From Bacteroidetes bacterium UBA4416 (lineage in GTDB: Bacteria; Bacteroidota; Bacteroidia; B-17B0; Aurantibacillaceae), in NCBI GenBank assembly GCA_002390745.1, contig DGQK01000014.1, positions 1 through 44,495 on the forward strand: a stretch of 44,495 nucleotides of DNA, given 5' to 3'. The translations under genes and the position numbers were made by a program. The notes under the pieces were generated by a model. The model ran no database searches and was not told the origin of the DNA. It saw nothing but the letters and a program-made list of their open reading frames with translations. Within the stretch, counting starts at the first letter, position 1, and the number at the start of each line of letters is the position of its first letter. Positions 16,446-24,058 of this stretch are shown here, in pieces.

Positions 16446-16646
16446 TTAATCATCTTTTTCCAATTCGAAAATTTCGTGCACACTGATCTTAAAGTAGCGT
16501 GCTATTTTCAGAGCCAACACCGTAGAAGGGATGAACTTCCCGGTTTCGATGGCATTGATGGATTGCCTGGATACATTGAGCTTTTGGGCCAGCTCTTCCT
16601 GGGTGATGTTCTTTTTGGCCCGCTCTACTTTAATGGTATTTTTCAT
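16446..16646 (-). CDS. XRE-family HTH regulator, 66 aa
   Basis: A single helix-turn-helix domain: residues 1-60 contain ERAKKNITQEELAQKLNVSR and QSINAIETGKFIPS, the typical recognition-helix region of small XRE/Cro regulators. The last residues are acidic. Its start overlaps the stop of the upstream membrane protein gene by 4 bases, so it is the second gene of a two-gene operon. Small XRE regulators paired with a membrane protein usually autoregulate. A perfect palindrome (17102-17127) placed over the predicted promoter is a good candidate for its binding site. Confidence 0.9.
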   Translation of the reverse strand: MKNTIKVERAKKNITQEELAQKLNVSRQSINAIETGKFIPSTVLALKIARYFKISVHEIFELEKDD

Positions 16647-17065
16647 CTCCCCTCATCCTCCTTTTTTCCAAATACGTTCATGAGCCTGTCTTTTACGTAG
16701 AGCTGGTAATAAAAAAATGCCAGGTAAAAGATCAGCAGCGCATTCACCTGGAAATGCGGCGTCCAGCCTGCATCGGCGGTATACCAGGCGATGACCTTAT
16801 ACGAAACGCGCAGCACGATCAGCAGAAGCACCGCCCATTGCAGGGAAACCAACCTGTAGTATTTGATGAACTCGTCTTCGGTTTTTTCGCGGGCACAGCT
16901 GATAAAGAGCAGGCCTGCAAGGATCAAGACCTGCACGAGCAAGCCCGTTCCGTCGGAGAGATCATCGAGATTGGGCTGCATCAGCGCATTGGTGCCAAAG
17001 CCGGCGATGACCAGGCACAGGCCAAGCCATTTAAAAAAACGGGGAAATAAAAGATAAGGGATCAT
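16643..17065 (-). CDS. Four-helix membrane protein partner of the XRE regulator, 140 aa
   Basis: Hydrophobic protein with about four membrane helices (LGLCLVIAGFGTNAL; LLVQVLILAGLLFI; LQWAVLLLIVLRVSY; VNALLIFYLAFFYYQLYV) and a charged C-terminus KDRLMNVFGKKEDEGR. I chose the ATG at 17065 because a promoter-like TATATTTG at 17088-17081 would start transcription just upstream of it. An in-frame ATG at 17098 would add 11 residues but lies upstream of that -7 element. The 4-base overlap with the XRE gene implies coupling. The layout resembles other small XRE-plus-membrane-protein pairs; the family itself was not recognised. Confidence 0.8.
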   Translation of the reverse strand: MIPYLLFPRFFKWLGLCLVIAGFGTNALMQPNLDDLSDGTGLLVQVLILAGLLFISCAREKTEDEFIKYYRLVSLQWAVLLLIVLRVSYKVIAWYTADAGWTPHFQVNALLIFYLAFFYYQLYVKDRLMNVFGKKEDEGR

Positions 17066-17080
17066 GGCATCTTTTGGAAG

Positions 17081-17112
17081 CAAATATACATAATACATTC
17101 AAAAATGTAAAC
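17081..17112 (-). promoter_or_regulatory. Putative promoter of the membrane protein-XRE operon
   Basis: Minus strand: TATATTTG (17088-17081) matches the -7 consensus TAnnTTTG exactly. TTTA 19 bases upstream (17111-17108) is one base from the TTTG -33 element. The -33 element lies inside the palindrome at 17102-17127. Confidence 0.5.
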
Positions 17113-17127
17113 TATACTTTACATTTT
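17102..17127. promoter_or_regulatory. Perfect 10-bp palindrome, candidate XRE operator
   Basis: Arms AAAATGTAAA (17102-17111) and TTTACATTTT (17118-17127) are separated by CTATAC. A further direct half-site TTTACAT at 17139-17145 is offset by exactly 21 bp from the TTTACAT of the right arm, about two helical turns. Position over the -33 region fits autorepression by the XRE protein. Confidence 0.6.
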
Positions 17128-17280
17128 GATTGGTTTATTTTACATATAGGGTTAAAAAACACCAGGCTATCGTTTTGAAATCTTGATGAGAGAAGGCTGA
17201 AACAACGGTGATTAAGAGCAAATCGTATGATGTGTTTTGTGATAAGCTACAGCGCTTAAGATTTTGGGCTTGCCCGGACA

Positions 17281-17387
17281 GGGCATTCGGGCGGGCGTGT
17301 CCCGCAAAGAGCAGCGGGACCAGGCTTTCCGCTCCAATCTTCGCAAAGGAGACAGCGAAGGATTTTCGCTACAATCCTTCACGCGGG
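17281..17387 (+). repeat. Modular hairpin repeat, copy A
   Basis: Begins GGGCATTCGGGCGGGC. An extra hairpin GTCCCGC (17299-17305)/GCGGGAC (17314-17320) follows. Then comes the conserved flank CTTTCCGCTCCAATC (17325-17339), a stem CTTCGC (17339-17344)/GCGAAG (17355-17360), and the second conserved flank GGATTTTCGCTACAATCC (17360-17377). The same flanks, in inverted orientation and with a different stem, occur at 39112-39196 and 44257-44326. No coding potential was identified. Confidence 0.8.
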
Positions 17388-17452
17388 CCTGGCTCAAAAT
17401 TCCGGATGAACCCTTTATCGTGAGCTTGTTGCGCCAGGGATGCGAAGGGCCT

Positions 17453-17545
17453 GGTTCCTTTACCGCGCCTGTTCCTCCGCGGTAAAGAACCGGAACGCCG
17501 TGGAGCCCGGAGCAGCCCGGCCTTCCGCTTTGCACTTGCGGAAGG
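17453..17545 (+). repeat. Two further hairpins downstream of repeat copy A
   Basis: Hairpin 1: GGTTCCTTTACCGCG (17453-17467) with CGCGGTAAAGAACC (17478-17491), one bulged base. Hairpin 2: CCTTCCGC (17521-17528) with GCGGAAGG (17538-17545), perfect. With copy A they make a structured non-coding block of about 280 bases. The remaining parts of 17129-17688 show no gene. Confidence 0.65.
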
Positions 17546-17688
17546 AAGCGCCCTTATAAAACGAACTGATATGTGCCGCAAAATAGCCATGCCTGATTCT
17601 TCAGATCATTGATTTTGTGATACATGCCCCGAACTATTTCTCTGCCATCCATTAAAGGCACACCAAAATAAAATGTATATTTAGCGAT

Positions 17689-18402
17689 ATGTTATTATCG
17701 ATTGTTATTCCTGCCTATAACGAGGCGAAGACGATTCACCTGATCCTCGACCGGATCAAAGCGGTGGATCTTCCCAACCAGATATCAAAGGAAATTATTA
17801 TTGTCAACGACTGCTCACGCGATGCTACGGAACAGGCTATTTTAAGCTACCAGGCCCGGAATCCTTCTCTCAATATCCAGTACCGGAAACATGAGGTGAA
17901 TAAAGGAAAAGGTGCCGCTTTGCATACGGGCATTCGCGAGGCTTCCGGAGACTTTATCATCATCCAGGATGCCGACCTGGAATACGACCCCGAAGAATAC
18001 ACCATTTTATTGAAGCCTATCCTGAACGGCAGCGCCGACGTTGTGTACGGCAGCCGCTTTATTGGTGGAAAGCCCCACCGCATCCTGTTCTACTGGCATT
18101 CGATCGGCAATAAATTCCTGACCAATTTATCCAACATGTTTTCCAACCTCAACCTCACGGATATGGAAACCTGTTATAAGCTATTCAAATCGGAGCTCAT
18201 CAAAAACATTGTACTGAAGGAGCAGCGTTTTGGCTTTGAACCGGAGGTAACGGCAAAAATTGCGAGGATCAAAGGACTGAGGATTTATGAAGTGGGAATT
18301 TCCTACTATGGCCGTACTTACGAAGAAGGGAAAAAGATAGGCTGGAAAGATGGCTTCAGAGCCATTTACTGCATTTTAAAATACGGCCTTTTCAGGATGT
18401 AA
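17689..18402 (+). CDS. Family 2 glycosyltransferase (DPM1-like)
   Basis: 237-residue cytoplasmic GT-A fold transferase similar to dolichyl/polyprenyl-phosphate mannosyl- or glucosyltransferases. It opens with LSIVIPAYNEAKTIHLIL, followed by IIIVNDCSRDAT, the metal-binding QDADLEYDPEE (DAD), VVYGSRFIGG and late RFGFEPEVTAKIAR. Together these are the standard order for the DPM1 subgroup without C-terminal membrane helices. It probably loads a sugar onto a lipid carrier for envelope glycans; the sugar cannot be told. The nth gene starts 4 bases after its stop, so the two are co-transcribed. Confidence 0.93.
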   Translation: MLLSIVIPAYNEAKTIHLILDRIKAVDLPNQISKEIIIVNDCSRDATEQAILSYQARNPSLNIQYRKHEVNKGKGAALHTGIREASGDFIIIQDADLEYDPEEYTILLKPILNGSADVVYGSRFIGGKPHRILFYWHSIGNKFLTNLSNMFSNLNLTDMETCYKLFKSELIKNIVLKEQRFGFEPEVTAKIARIKGLRIYEVGISYYGRTYEEGKKIGWKDGFRAIYCILKYGLFRM

Positions 18403-18406
18403 TCTC

Positions 18407-19216
18407 ATGACGTTAAAAGAGCGATATGAAGGCGTTATTGGCTATTTCAGGACCCATGTTCCGGTAGCGGAAACGGAACTCAATTATTCCAATCCTTACG
18501 AGCTGATCGTGGCGGTGATCCTTTCGGCTCAATGCACGGATAAGCGCATTAACCAGGTAACACCAAAGCTTTTCAAAGACTTCCCGACGGTGGAAGCCCT
18601 GGCGGCCTCCAATTCCGATACGATCTTCCAGTACATCCGCAGTGTGAGCTATCCCAATAATAAGGCCAAACACCTGGTGAATATGGCGAATATGCTGCTC
18701 ACGGATTTCGATGGCGTCATTCCGAGCGAGATCGAGCAGCTGGTGAAGCTGCCTGGTGTAGGACGAAAGACGGCGAATGTCGTGGCTTCCGTGATCTATG
18801 AAAAGCCGGCAATGGCCGTGGATACCCACGTATTCAGAGTATCCAACCGCATCGGGCTTACCAAAGCCAAAACCCCTTTGCAAAGCGAACAACAGCTGGT
18901 GAAACATATTCCGCAGGAATTTATTGCCACCGCGCACCATTGGCTGATCCTTCACGGGCGCTACATCTGCCTGGCGCGTACGCCTAAGTGCGGAGTTTGC
19001 CCGCTGACGCCATGGTGCCGCTATTTCAAAACGCAGGTCATCCGCGAAGATGCTCCCCACTCCATCGGGGCTCCGAAAAGCTCAGCCGCGACCTCAATAG
19101 GGTCTGTGACAAAAAAACAGGCCGTAAAAAAAGCAGGCCTCACACCGCAACCGGGCAGGAAAAAAACTGACGGGAAGGTACCGGCAAAGAAACCATCAAC
19201 CAAGAAAAGCTTCTGA
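18407..19216 (+). CDS. nth: Endonuclease III with lysine-rich C-terminal tail
   Basis: DNA glycosylase/AP lyase that removes oxidised pyrimidines in base excision repair. The helix-hairpin-helix LPGVGRKTA holds catalytic Lys121, and catalytic Asp139 is in AVDTHVFR. Four cysteines for the 4Fe-4S cluster occur at 188, 195, 198 and 204 in the canonical C-x6-C-x2-C-x5-C spacing. The family is usually about 210-220 residues; this one has roughly 50 extra residues (about 220-269) rich in Lys, Ala, Pro, Ser and Thr (PAKKPSTKKSF at the end). These are probably disordered and DNA-contacting. The next gene encodes a peroxiredoxin with a similar tail at its N-terminus. Confidence 0.96.
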   Translation: MTLKERYEGVIGYFRTHVPVAETELNYSNPYELIVAVILSAQCTDKRINQVTPKLFKDFPTVEALAASNSDTIFQYIRSVSYPNNKAKHLVNMANMLLTDFDGVIPSEIEQLVKLPGVGRKTANVVASVIYEKPAMAVDTHVFRVSNRIGLTKAKTPLQSEQQLVKHIPQEFIATAHHWLILHGRYICLARTPKCGVCPLTPWCRYFKTQVIREDAPHSIGAPKSSAATSIGSVTKKQAVKKAGLTPQPGRKKTDGKVPAKKPSTKKSF

Positions 19217-19220
19217 GTCC

Positions 19221-19820
19221 ATGAAATCAACAAAGACTTTGGCATCTGCCAAAACCAGGGCTTCGGCCAAAACAGCTGCCAAAACTTCTGCAACCAAGAA
19301 AACTCCCGCCGGGAAAGCAGCCGCAAAGAAAGGTACCGGAAAAGAAGAAACATTTGTGGCTCACAGCACTTCCCTGAAAGCGGGCGATAAGGCTCCTGCC
19401 TTCAGCGGCCACGATCAGAACGGCAAACGGATCTCGTTAGCGGACCTCAAAGGAAAAAAAGTGGTCCTGTATTTCTATCCGAAAGACAATACGCCTACCT
19501 GCACGCTGGAGGCCTGTAGCCTGCGCGACGAGCACACCTTTCTTGCCAGAAAAAACTACGTGGTGCTTGGCGTCAGCGCCGATGATGAAAAGATGCATAA
19601 AAAATTCGCTACCAAATACGAATTGCCTTTTTCATTGCTGGCCGACACCAATATGGAGATCATTAAAGCCTACGATGTATGGGGCACCAAAAAATTCATG
19701 GGAAGGGTTTACGACGGTATTATCCGCACCACCTTTATTATTGATGAAAAGGGAATTATTTCCGGGGTGATTACCGACGTCAAAAGCAAGGAGCACGGCA
19801 AGCAGGTGCTAGCTCTCTGA
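19221..19820 (+). CDS. bcp: Thioredoxin-dependent peroxiredoxin, Bcp/PrxQ type, with lysine/alanine-rich N-terminal extension
   Basis: Reduces hydrogen and organic peroxides using thioredoxin. The catalytic domain starts near residue 50; the peroxidatic Cys94 lies in DNTPTCTLEAC and the resolving Cys99 five residues later, the PrxQ arrangement. Residues 1-42 are an unusual KTxASAK/AAKTSATKK-like segment, histone H1-like in composition and not a signal peptide (no hydrophobic core). It follows nth by 4 bases, so a repair enzyme and a peroxidase share an operon and tail chemistry. The tail could target the peroxidase to DNA; that is inference. Its stop is only 5 bases from the stop of the convergent gene at 19826. 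Confidence 0.94.
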   Translation: MKSTKTLASAKTRASAKTAAKTSATKKTPAGKAAAKKGTGKEETFVAHSTSLKAGDKAPAFSGHDQNGKRISLADLKGKKVVLYFYPKDNTPTCTLEACSLRDEHTFLARKNYVVLGVSADDEKMHKKFATKYELPFSLLADTNMEIIKAYDVWGTKKFMGRVYDGIIRTTFIIDEKGIISGVITDVKSKEHGKQVLAL

Positions 19821-19825
19821 GCCAC

Positions 19826-21793
19826 TTATTTCGTTTCGAAAATTTTCAGTGTTTCCAGGTCTTCCACAAAGATGCGCTTTCCATTGTACAGCATGGTAAT
19901 GAAAGCATCCTTTTGACCCGCCTTTACCACCTTCTGGCTTAGCTCATAGGCTTTTTTCAGCGTAGGGAAGCTGCCCCCGATCGTCACACGCGTGATCCCG
20001 TCTTTCAGGTCCAGTTCAGTGATCTTCCCGATCTTTTTCAGCTTTTTGAAATCGTAATTCTTCGTGTATTTGTAGGCACCGATCTGCACAAAGTATTCAA
20101 GGCCCGGCACACTCTCTTCGCCGTATTTGGCCATTATCCGGCGAAGCTTGTCCGCAGAGAAACTCATCAACTCATGTTTCTGCACCGACTTGTCTACGGA
20201 ATCTTTTGCGCTTTGTGTTTTATTAAGCTCCGGCTTGATGTCGAAGTAAACATCAATGATCTGCTCGGGCGGCTCCTGTAGCCTGGAGGTATTGATCTCA
20301 ATGGTTTTATATTCAAACGACTTGTATTTATACACCAGCTTGTACTGGTTATCGGCAGGCAAAATGGCCATGTATTTCCCATTCACCGAATTTACTTTTA
20401 CCTCTCCCAGAACTTTGTTATCCTTACTGGTGATATCGATGCTGATGTCGGAATAAAGCACATTCATTGCTTTGGTCACCACCCCTTTCACCACATAGGC
20501 GAGCGGCTTTTCGCCAATATAACCATGGCTGGTCATACAAATGTCTTTCAGGCCTTCACCGCCTTTTTTCCCGGAAGCGTAGTAACCGTTATTGCCATTG
20601 GCAGACAGGGTATAGTACAGGTCGTCGTCCGGTGTATTGATAGGATAACCCAGATTCTGGGCTTCATTGAATTTTCCTTCCGCTGCATTCCAGCGCGCCT
20701 GAAAAATATCGTAGCCGCCCATGCTGGTTCTGCCGGTGGAGCTGAAGAACAGGTTCATTCCATCGGCATGAATAAAGGGCGACTCCTCATCGGCTGATGT
20801 ATTTACATTAGGCCCCAGGTTTTCGATATTTCCCCAGCTCTTGTCTTCCTGGAGGGTGGCCTTGTATATATCCTTACCACCAAGCCCACCGGGACGATCG
20901 CTGCAAAAGTAAAGTGTTTTGCCATCGGCCGTGATGGAGCAGCCTCCTTCCCAGGAACTGGTATTGATCCCTTTGACGCGGCTTGGCACCGACCACTCAA
21001 AGTAATCGAAATCGCTGCGGTAGATGTCGCCATTACCGCTGGGATCTTCATGGTAAATAAATAACGTCAATCCATCAGGGCTCAGGGCAATCGCCTTGTC
21101 GTTGATCCCGCCTTTATTGATGAGTGCAGGTTTCAGCCAGTTACTATTTTCCTTTACCGACAAATAAACGCCGGCATTGCTCACGACATTTTTATTTCCC
21201 GGGTCAGCATCGGTCCTGGTAAAGATAAGCACCGACTCATCGGCTGCCAGCAGGGGAATATCCTCATCAGCGGCTGTATTGATCACGTTACCGATGTTGG
21301 CCATCACGGCATCTGTAGGGTTAGCCAGCAGGAGCTTGGCATTGACACAGTACTGCTTAAGGAGCTGTATCGGTTTCATGATAGAATCCGATAAATTATT
21401 CTTGCCCCTGAGATTCGTTGAGCTGAGGATGTTGAGCGCGTCGTCGAATTTATAATTCAGGTGATGTGCTTTTGCCAGGTGGTAATCGATGTCTTCGATC
21501 TTTCTGTTTTTCCGGTAAACCTGCAATAGCAGGTTGAGTGCCTCATCGTGCTTATCGGTACGCGACAGGGCGCAAACGCCATAACAGTACTTGATAAAAA
21601 ACTCCGACGGGTGTGCTTTGTAGAGGGTTTCAAAAACGGGAAGGGCCCGGCGATAATTTTTCGCTTCAAACCATTGAAAGGCTTCTGACATGGAATCCCT
21701 TTCGGATGACCTCCAATCACTGACATTTGTTGTTTGTGAAAAAATAATGAGTCCTCTAAACAATAAAATGACTAAAAAAAAATAACGACACAT
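19826..21793 (-). CDS. TPR-PD40 propeller envelope protein with SPOR-like C-terminus (paralog 1)
   Basis: 655 residues with a signal peptide to about residue 19. TPR-like helices (about 25-130) are followed by WD40-like PD40 strands: LLAADESVLIFTRT, SITADGKTLYFCSDR with GGKDIY, FIHADGMNLFFSSTGR with GGYDIFQAR, and YTLSANGNNGYYAS. A carboxypeptidase-regulatory-like beta region comes next. The last 80 or so residues (YFVQIGAYKYTKNYDF to YNGKRIFVEDL) resemble a SPOR peptidoglycan-binding domain. The layout recalls PorE, a T9SS periplasmic protein, but with a SPOR-like end instead of OmpA. A paralog lies directly upstream. A -7-like TAATTTTG is at 21819-21812. Confidence 0.88.
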   Translation of the reverse strand: MCRYFFLVILLFRGLIIFSQTTNVSDWRSSERDSMSEAFQWFEAKNYRRALPVFETLYKAHPSEFFIKYCYGVCALSRTDKHDEALNLLLQVYRKNRKIEDIDYHLAKAHHLNYKFDDALNILSSTNLRGKNNLSDSIMKPIQLLKQYCVNAKLLLANPTDAVMANIGNVINTAADEDIPLLAADESVLIFTRTDADPGNKNVVSNAGVYLSVKENSNWLKPALINKGGINDKAIALSPDGLTLFIYHEDPSGNGDIYRSDFDYFEWSVPSRVKGINTSSWEGGCSITADGKTLYFCSDRPGGLGGKDIYKATLQEDKSWGNIENLGPNVNTSADEESPFIHADGMNLFFSSTGRTSMGGYDIFQARWNAAEGKFNEAQNLGYPINTPDDDLYYTLSANGNNGYYASGKKGGEGLKDICMTSHGYIGEKPLAYVVKGVVTKAMNVLYSDISIDITSKDNKVLGEVKVNSVNGKYMAILPADNQYKLVYKYKSFEYKTIEINTSRLQEPPEQIIDVYFDIKPELNKTQSAKDSVDKSVQKHELMSFSADKLRRIMAKYGEESVPGLEYFVQIGAYKYTKNYDFKKLKKIGKITELDLKDGITRVTIGGSFPTLKKAYELSQKVVKAGQKDAFITMLYNGKRIFVEDLETLKIFETK

Positions 21794-21811
21794 ATACTAT
21801 TAAATCTCGCG

Positions 21812-21819
21812 CAAAATTA
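21812..21819 (-). promoter_or_regulatory. -7 promoter element of PD40 paralog 1
   Basis: TAATTTTG on the minus strand matches TAnnTTTG exactly and lies about 20 bases upstream of the start codon. No good -33 element was found at the expected distance. Confidence 0.35.
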
Positions 21820-21934
21820 ACATTTTAAGCTTATCACGCCGATGAAAGGAAAATTAAAACAAAAGTTAAATTGCACTCTTACGCGGTGCGACGTCATGTA
21901 ACATAGCCGGCAATACAACTGTTGAATTACTAAA

Positions 21935-23980
21935 CTATTTTGTAACGAAGACGCCCATTTTTTCGAGGTCTTCCAGGTACACACGCTTCCCTTTATACAG
22001 TACGGTCACAAAAGCATCGCTTTGTCCGGCAGTAATTACTTTCTTACAATGTTCCCAGGCTGCTCCCAGAGTCTGGAAATCGCCGCCAATGGTGATCCGC
22101 GTAATTCCGTCAAGCAGAAAGTTGTCTACATTTCCGAGTCCCTTCAGGTGCTCATACACATAATTCTTCGGGTACTTATAAGCCGCGATCTGCACTTTAA
22201 ACACAAGGCCTTCTGCCGTAATATCACCATAGAGCCCGGCATAACGGATGGTTTTTTCATGAATGTTTTTTGTTGCGACAAAAGTATCCTTCTTCACAGG
22301 AACAACCCGCGCTGTCGTGGCTACCGGCACCGGCTCTTTTTTCTCCGGCTCAGCTACAGCCACTACAGGTTTCGCTGTATCCGCAATCGTCTCGAAGTTC
22401 ACATCCACTATTTTCTCCTCATAGCCGTCGACGTTTGTGGTATTGATCTCTGTCGTTTTTGCCGGAAGGGCATTGTATGTATACGTGAGCTTAAAAATGC
22501 CTCCCGCAGGAAGCGATACCAGGTAATTCCCGTTGGCGGAATTGCTCTCAAAATTGCCGAACTTACTGCCGTTGTTATTTACGGCCTCCACGCTAATGGC
22601 TGCTGCCACCGCTTTCTGGTCGAGGGTGGTTTTTCCTTTCACCACAAAGAGCGAAGGCTTTTTACCGATATACCCGGGATAAACGGTGTAGATATCCTGC
22701 AGGCCTGCGCCACCGCTTTTTCCGCTGGCGTAGTAGCCGCGTTCGCTGTTGGCCGATAAGACATAATAGCGGTCGCCGTCAGGTGTATTGATCGGGTATC
22801 CCATATTAATCGGTGAGCTGAACGTCGAATCCATCCAGTTCATCCGCGCCTGAAAAATATCGTAGTCGCCCATGCTGTTTTTTCCTTTTGAGCTGTAAAA
22901 CAAGGTCACACCATCCGGGTGGATGAAAGGCGCATCCTCATCCAATGCCGTATTGATGGAATCTCCCAGGTTCACCACATTGCCCCAGGTGCTGTCCGGC
23001 AGCAGCGTTGCCCGGTAGATGTCGCGCCCGCCAAAGCCGCCGCCGCGCTCGCTTGAAAAATACAGATATCTGCCATTAGCAGTCATCGAGCAGCTTCCTT
23101 CCCAGGAATAGGAGTTTACCTGCCCTTTCAGTTTCTGAGGCGCCGTCCATTCGTTGTTTACGAGCGTGCTCATGTAGATATCGCCGTGGTCGTCGCCGTT
23201 ATCCTTATAGCTGAACAGGTGCATCCCGTCTGCGCTGAGGGCGATGGGCGCATCGTGCGAATTGGTATTGATGGACTTCACCGGCTTGGGCGTGGTCCAT
23301 TCGCCATTCTCTTTCACCGACTGGAAAACGTCTTCATAATACATCCCGTTAGGATCCGGTTGCAGGAAAGCATTCTGAAGGCCTCCGGTGCTTTCCTTGC
23401 CCTTATAAGTAAACACCATCACCGATTCGTCGGCGGAGATCACCGGCGTAAACTCGTCGTATTCTGTATTCAGCGTGGTACCGGCATTTTTAATTTGCGC
23501 ACCGGTAGGATGGGCATAAAACTCCTTTGCATTGAGGCAGTATTTTTTCAGCTGTTTCGCGCCTTCCTTTGCCTGCACCGAAGTCCGTTTATTGGCAAGG
23601 GCTTTTTCAATGTACCCCAGAGCCTCGTCGAATTTATAATTATAATGGTTGGCTTTTGCCAGGTCGTACTCAATATCGATTACCTTTTTATTCTTTTCGT
23701 ATACCTGACTGAGCAGCTGTAGGGCCACTTCGTGCTTATCGCTTCGCAGCAGGGCGCATTTTCCGTAGCAGTATTTCAGGTATTCCTCACCTGGATGCGC
23801 CGTGTAGAGCTTTTCATAGATCGGCAGGGCCAGCAAATAATTCCCTTCTTCATAAAGCAAAAGGGCATTCTGCATGGAGTCGTTCTCTGTTTTGCGCCAT
23901 TTTCTGGTGTTGGTAGTTTGAGAGGCGGCCAATAGAAAGCTGATCGCTAAAGCTGCCGTGAGGATGATCTTAATTAGCAT
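21935..23980 (-). CDS. TPR-PD40 propeller envelope protein with SPOR-like C-terminus (paralog 2)
   Basis: 681 residues with the same plan as the downstream paralog: signal peptide (ends near AASQ, residue 21), TPR-like helices with YEKLYTAHPGEEYLKYCYGKC, and a PD40 propeller (VISADESVMVFTYK, SMTANGRYLYFSSER with GGRDIY, FIHPDGVTLFYSSKG, YYVLSANSERGYYASGK). A regulatory-like beta domain follows, then an extra Pro/Lys/Val-rich linker near 560-595, and a SPOR-like end (FKVQIAAYKYPKNYVYEHL). A 140-base gap separates the two. Likely periplasmic or outer-membrane-associated, contacting peptidoglycan; a type IX secretion or motility accessory role is inference. Confidence 0.88.
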   Translation of the reverse strand: MLIKIILTAALAISFLLAASQTTNTRKWRKTENDSMQNALLLYEEGNYLLALPIYEKLYTAHPGEEYLKYCYGKCALLRSDKHEVALQLLSQVYEKNKKVIDIEYDLAKANHYNYKFDEALGYIEKALANKRTSVQAKEGAKQLKKYCLNAKEFYAHPTGAQIKNAGTTLNTEYDEFTPVISADESVMVFTYKGKESTGGLQNAFLQPDPNGMYYEDVFQSVKENGEWTTPKPVKSINTNSHDAPIALSADGMHLFSYKDNGDDHGDIYMSTLVNNEWTAPQKLKGQVNSYSWEGSCSMTANGRYLYFSSERGGGFGGRDIYRATLLPDSTWGNVVNLGDSINTALDEDAPFIHPDGVTLFYSSKGKNSMGDYDIFQARMNWMDSTFSSPINMGYPINTPDGDRYYVLSANSERGYYASGKSGGAGLQDIYTVYPGYIGKKPSLFVVKGKTTLDQKAVAAAISVEAVNNNGSKFGNFESNSANGNYLVSLPAGGIFKLTYTYNALPAKTTEINTTNVDGYEEKIVDVNFETIADTAKPVVAVAEPEKKEPVPVATTARVVPVKKDTFVATKNIHEKTIRYAGLYGDITAEGLVFKVQIAAYKYPKNYVYEHLKGLGNVDNFLLDGITRITIGGDFQTLGAAWEHCKKVITAGQSDAFVTVLYKGKRVYLEDLEKMGVFVTK

Positions 23981-24058
23981 AGGAATGAAATAATCAGCTT
24001 TAAATGTAAGATAAATTCGTAATTCCCTGCACTATTTTTTCATCAAAAGCCTATACCA

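Noticed and set aside
17208..17590. Open frames inside the hairpin-rich region
   Set aside because: They are explained by GC-rich inverted repeats; no start signals or recognisable motifs.
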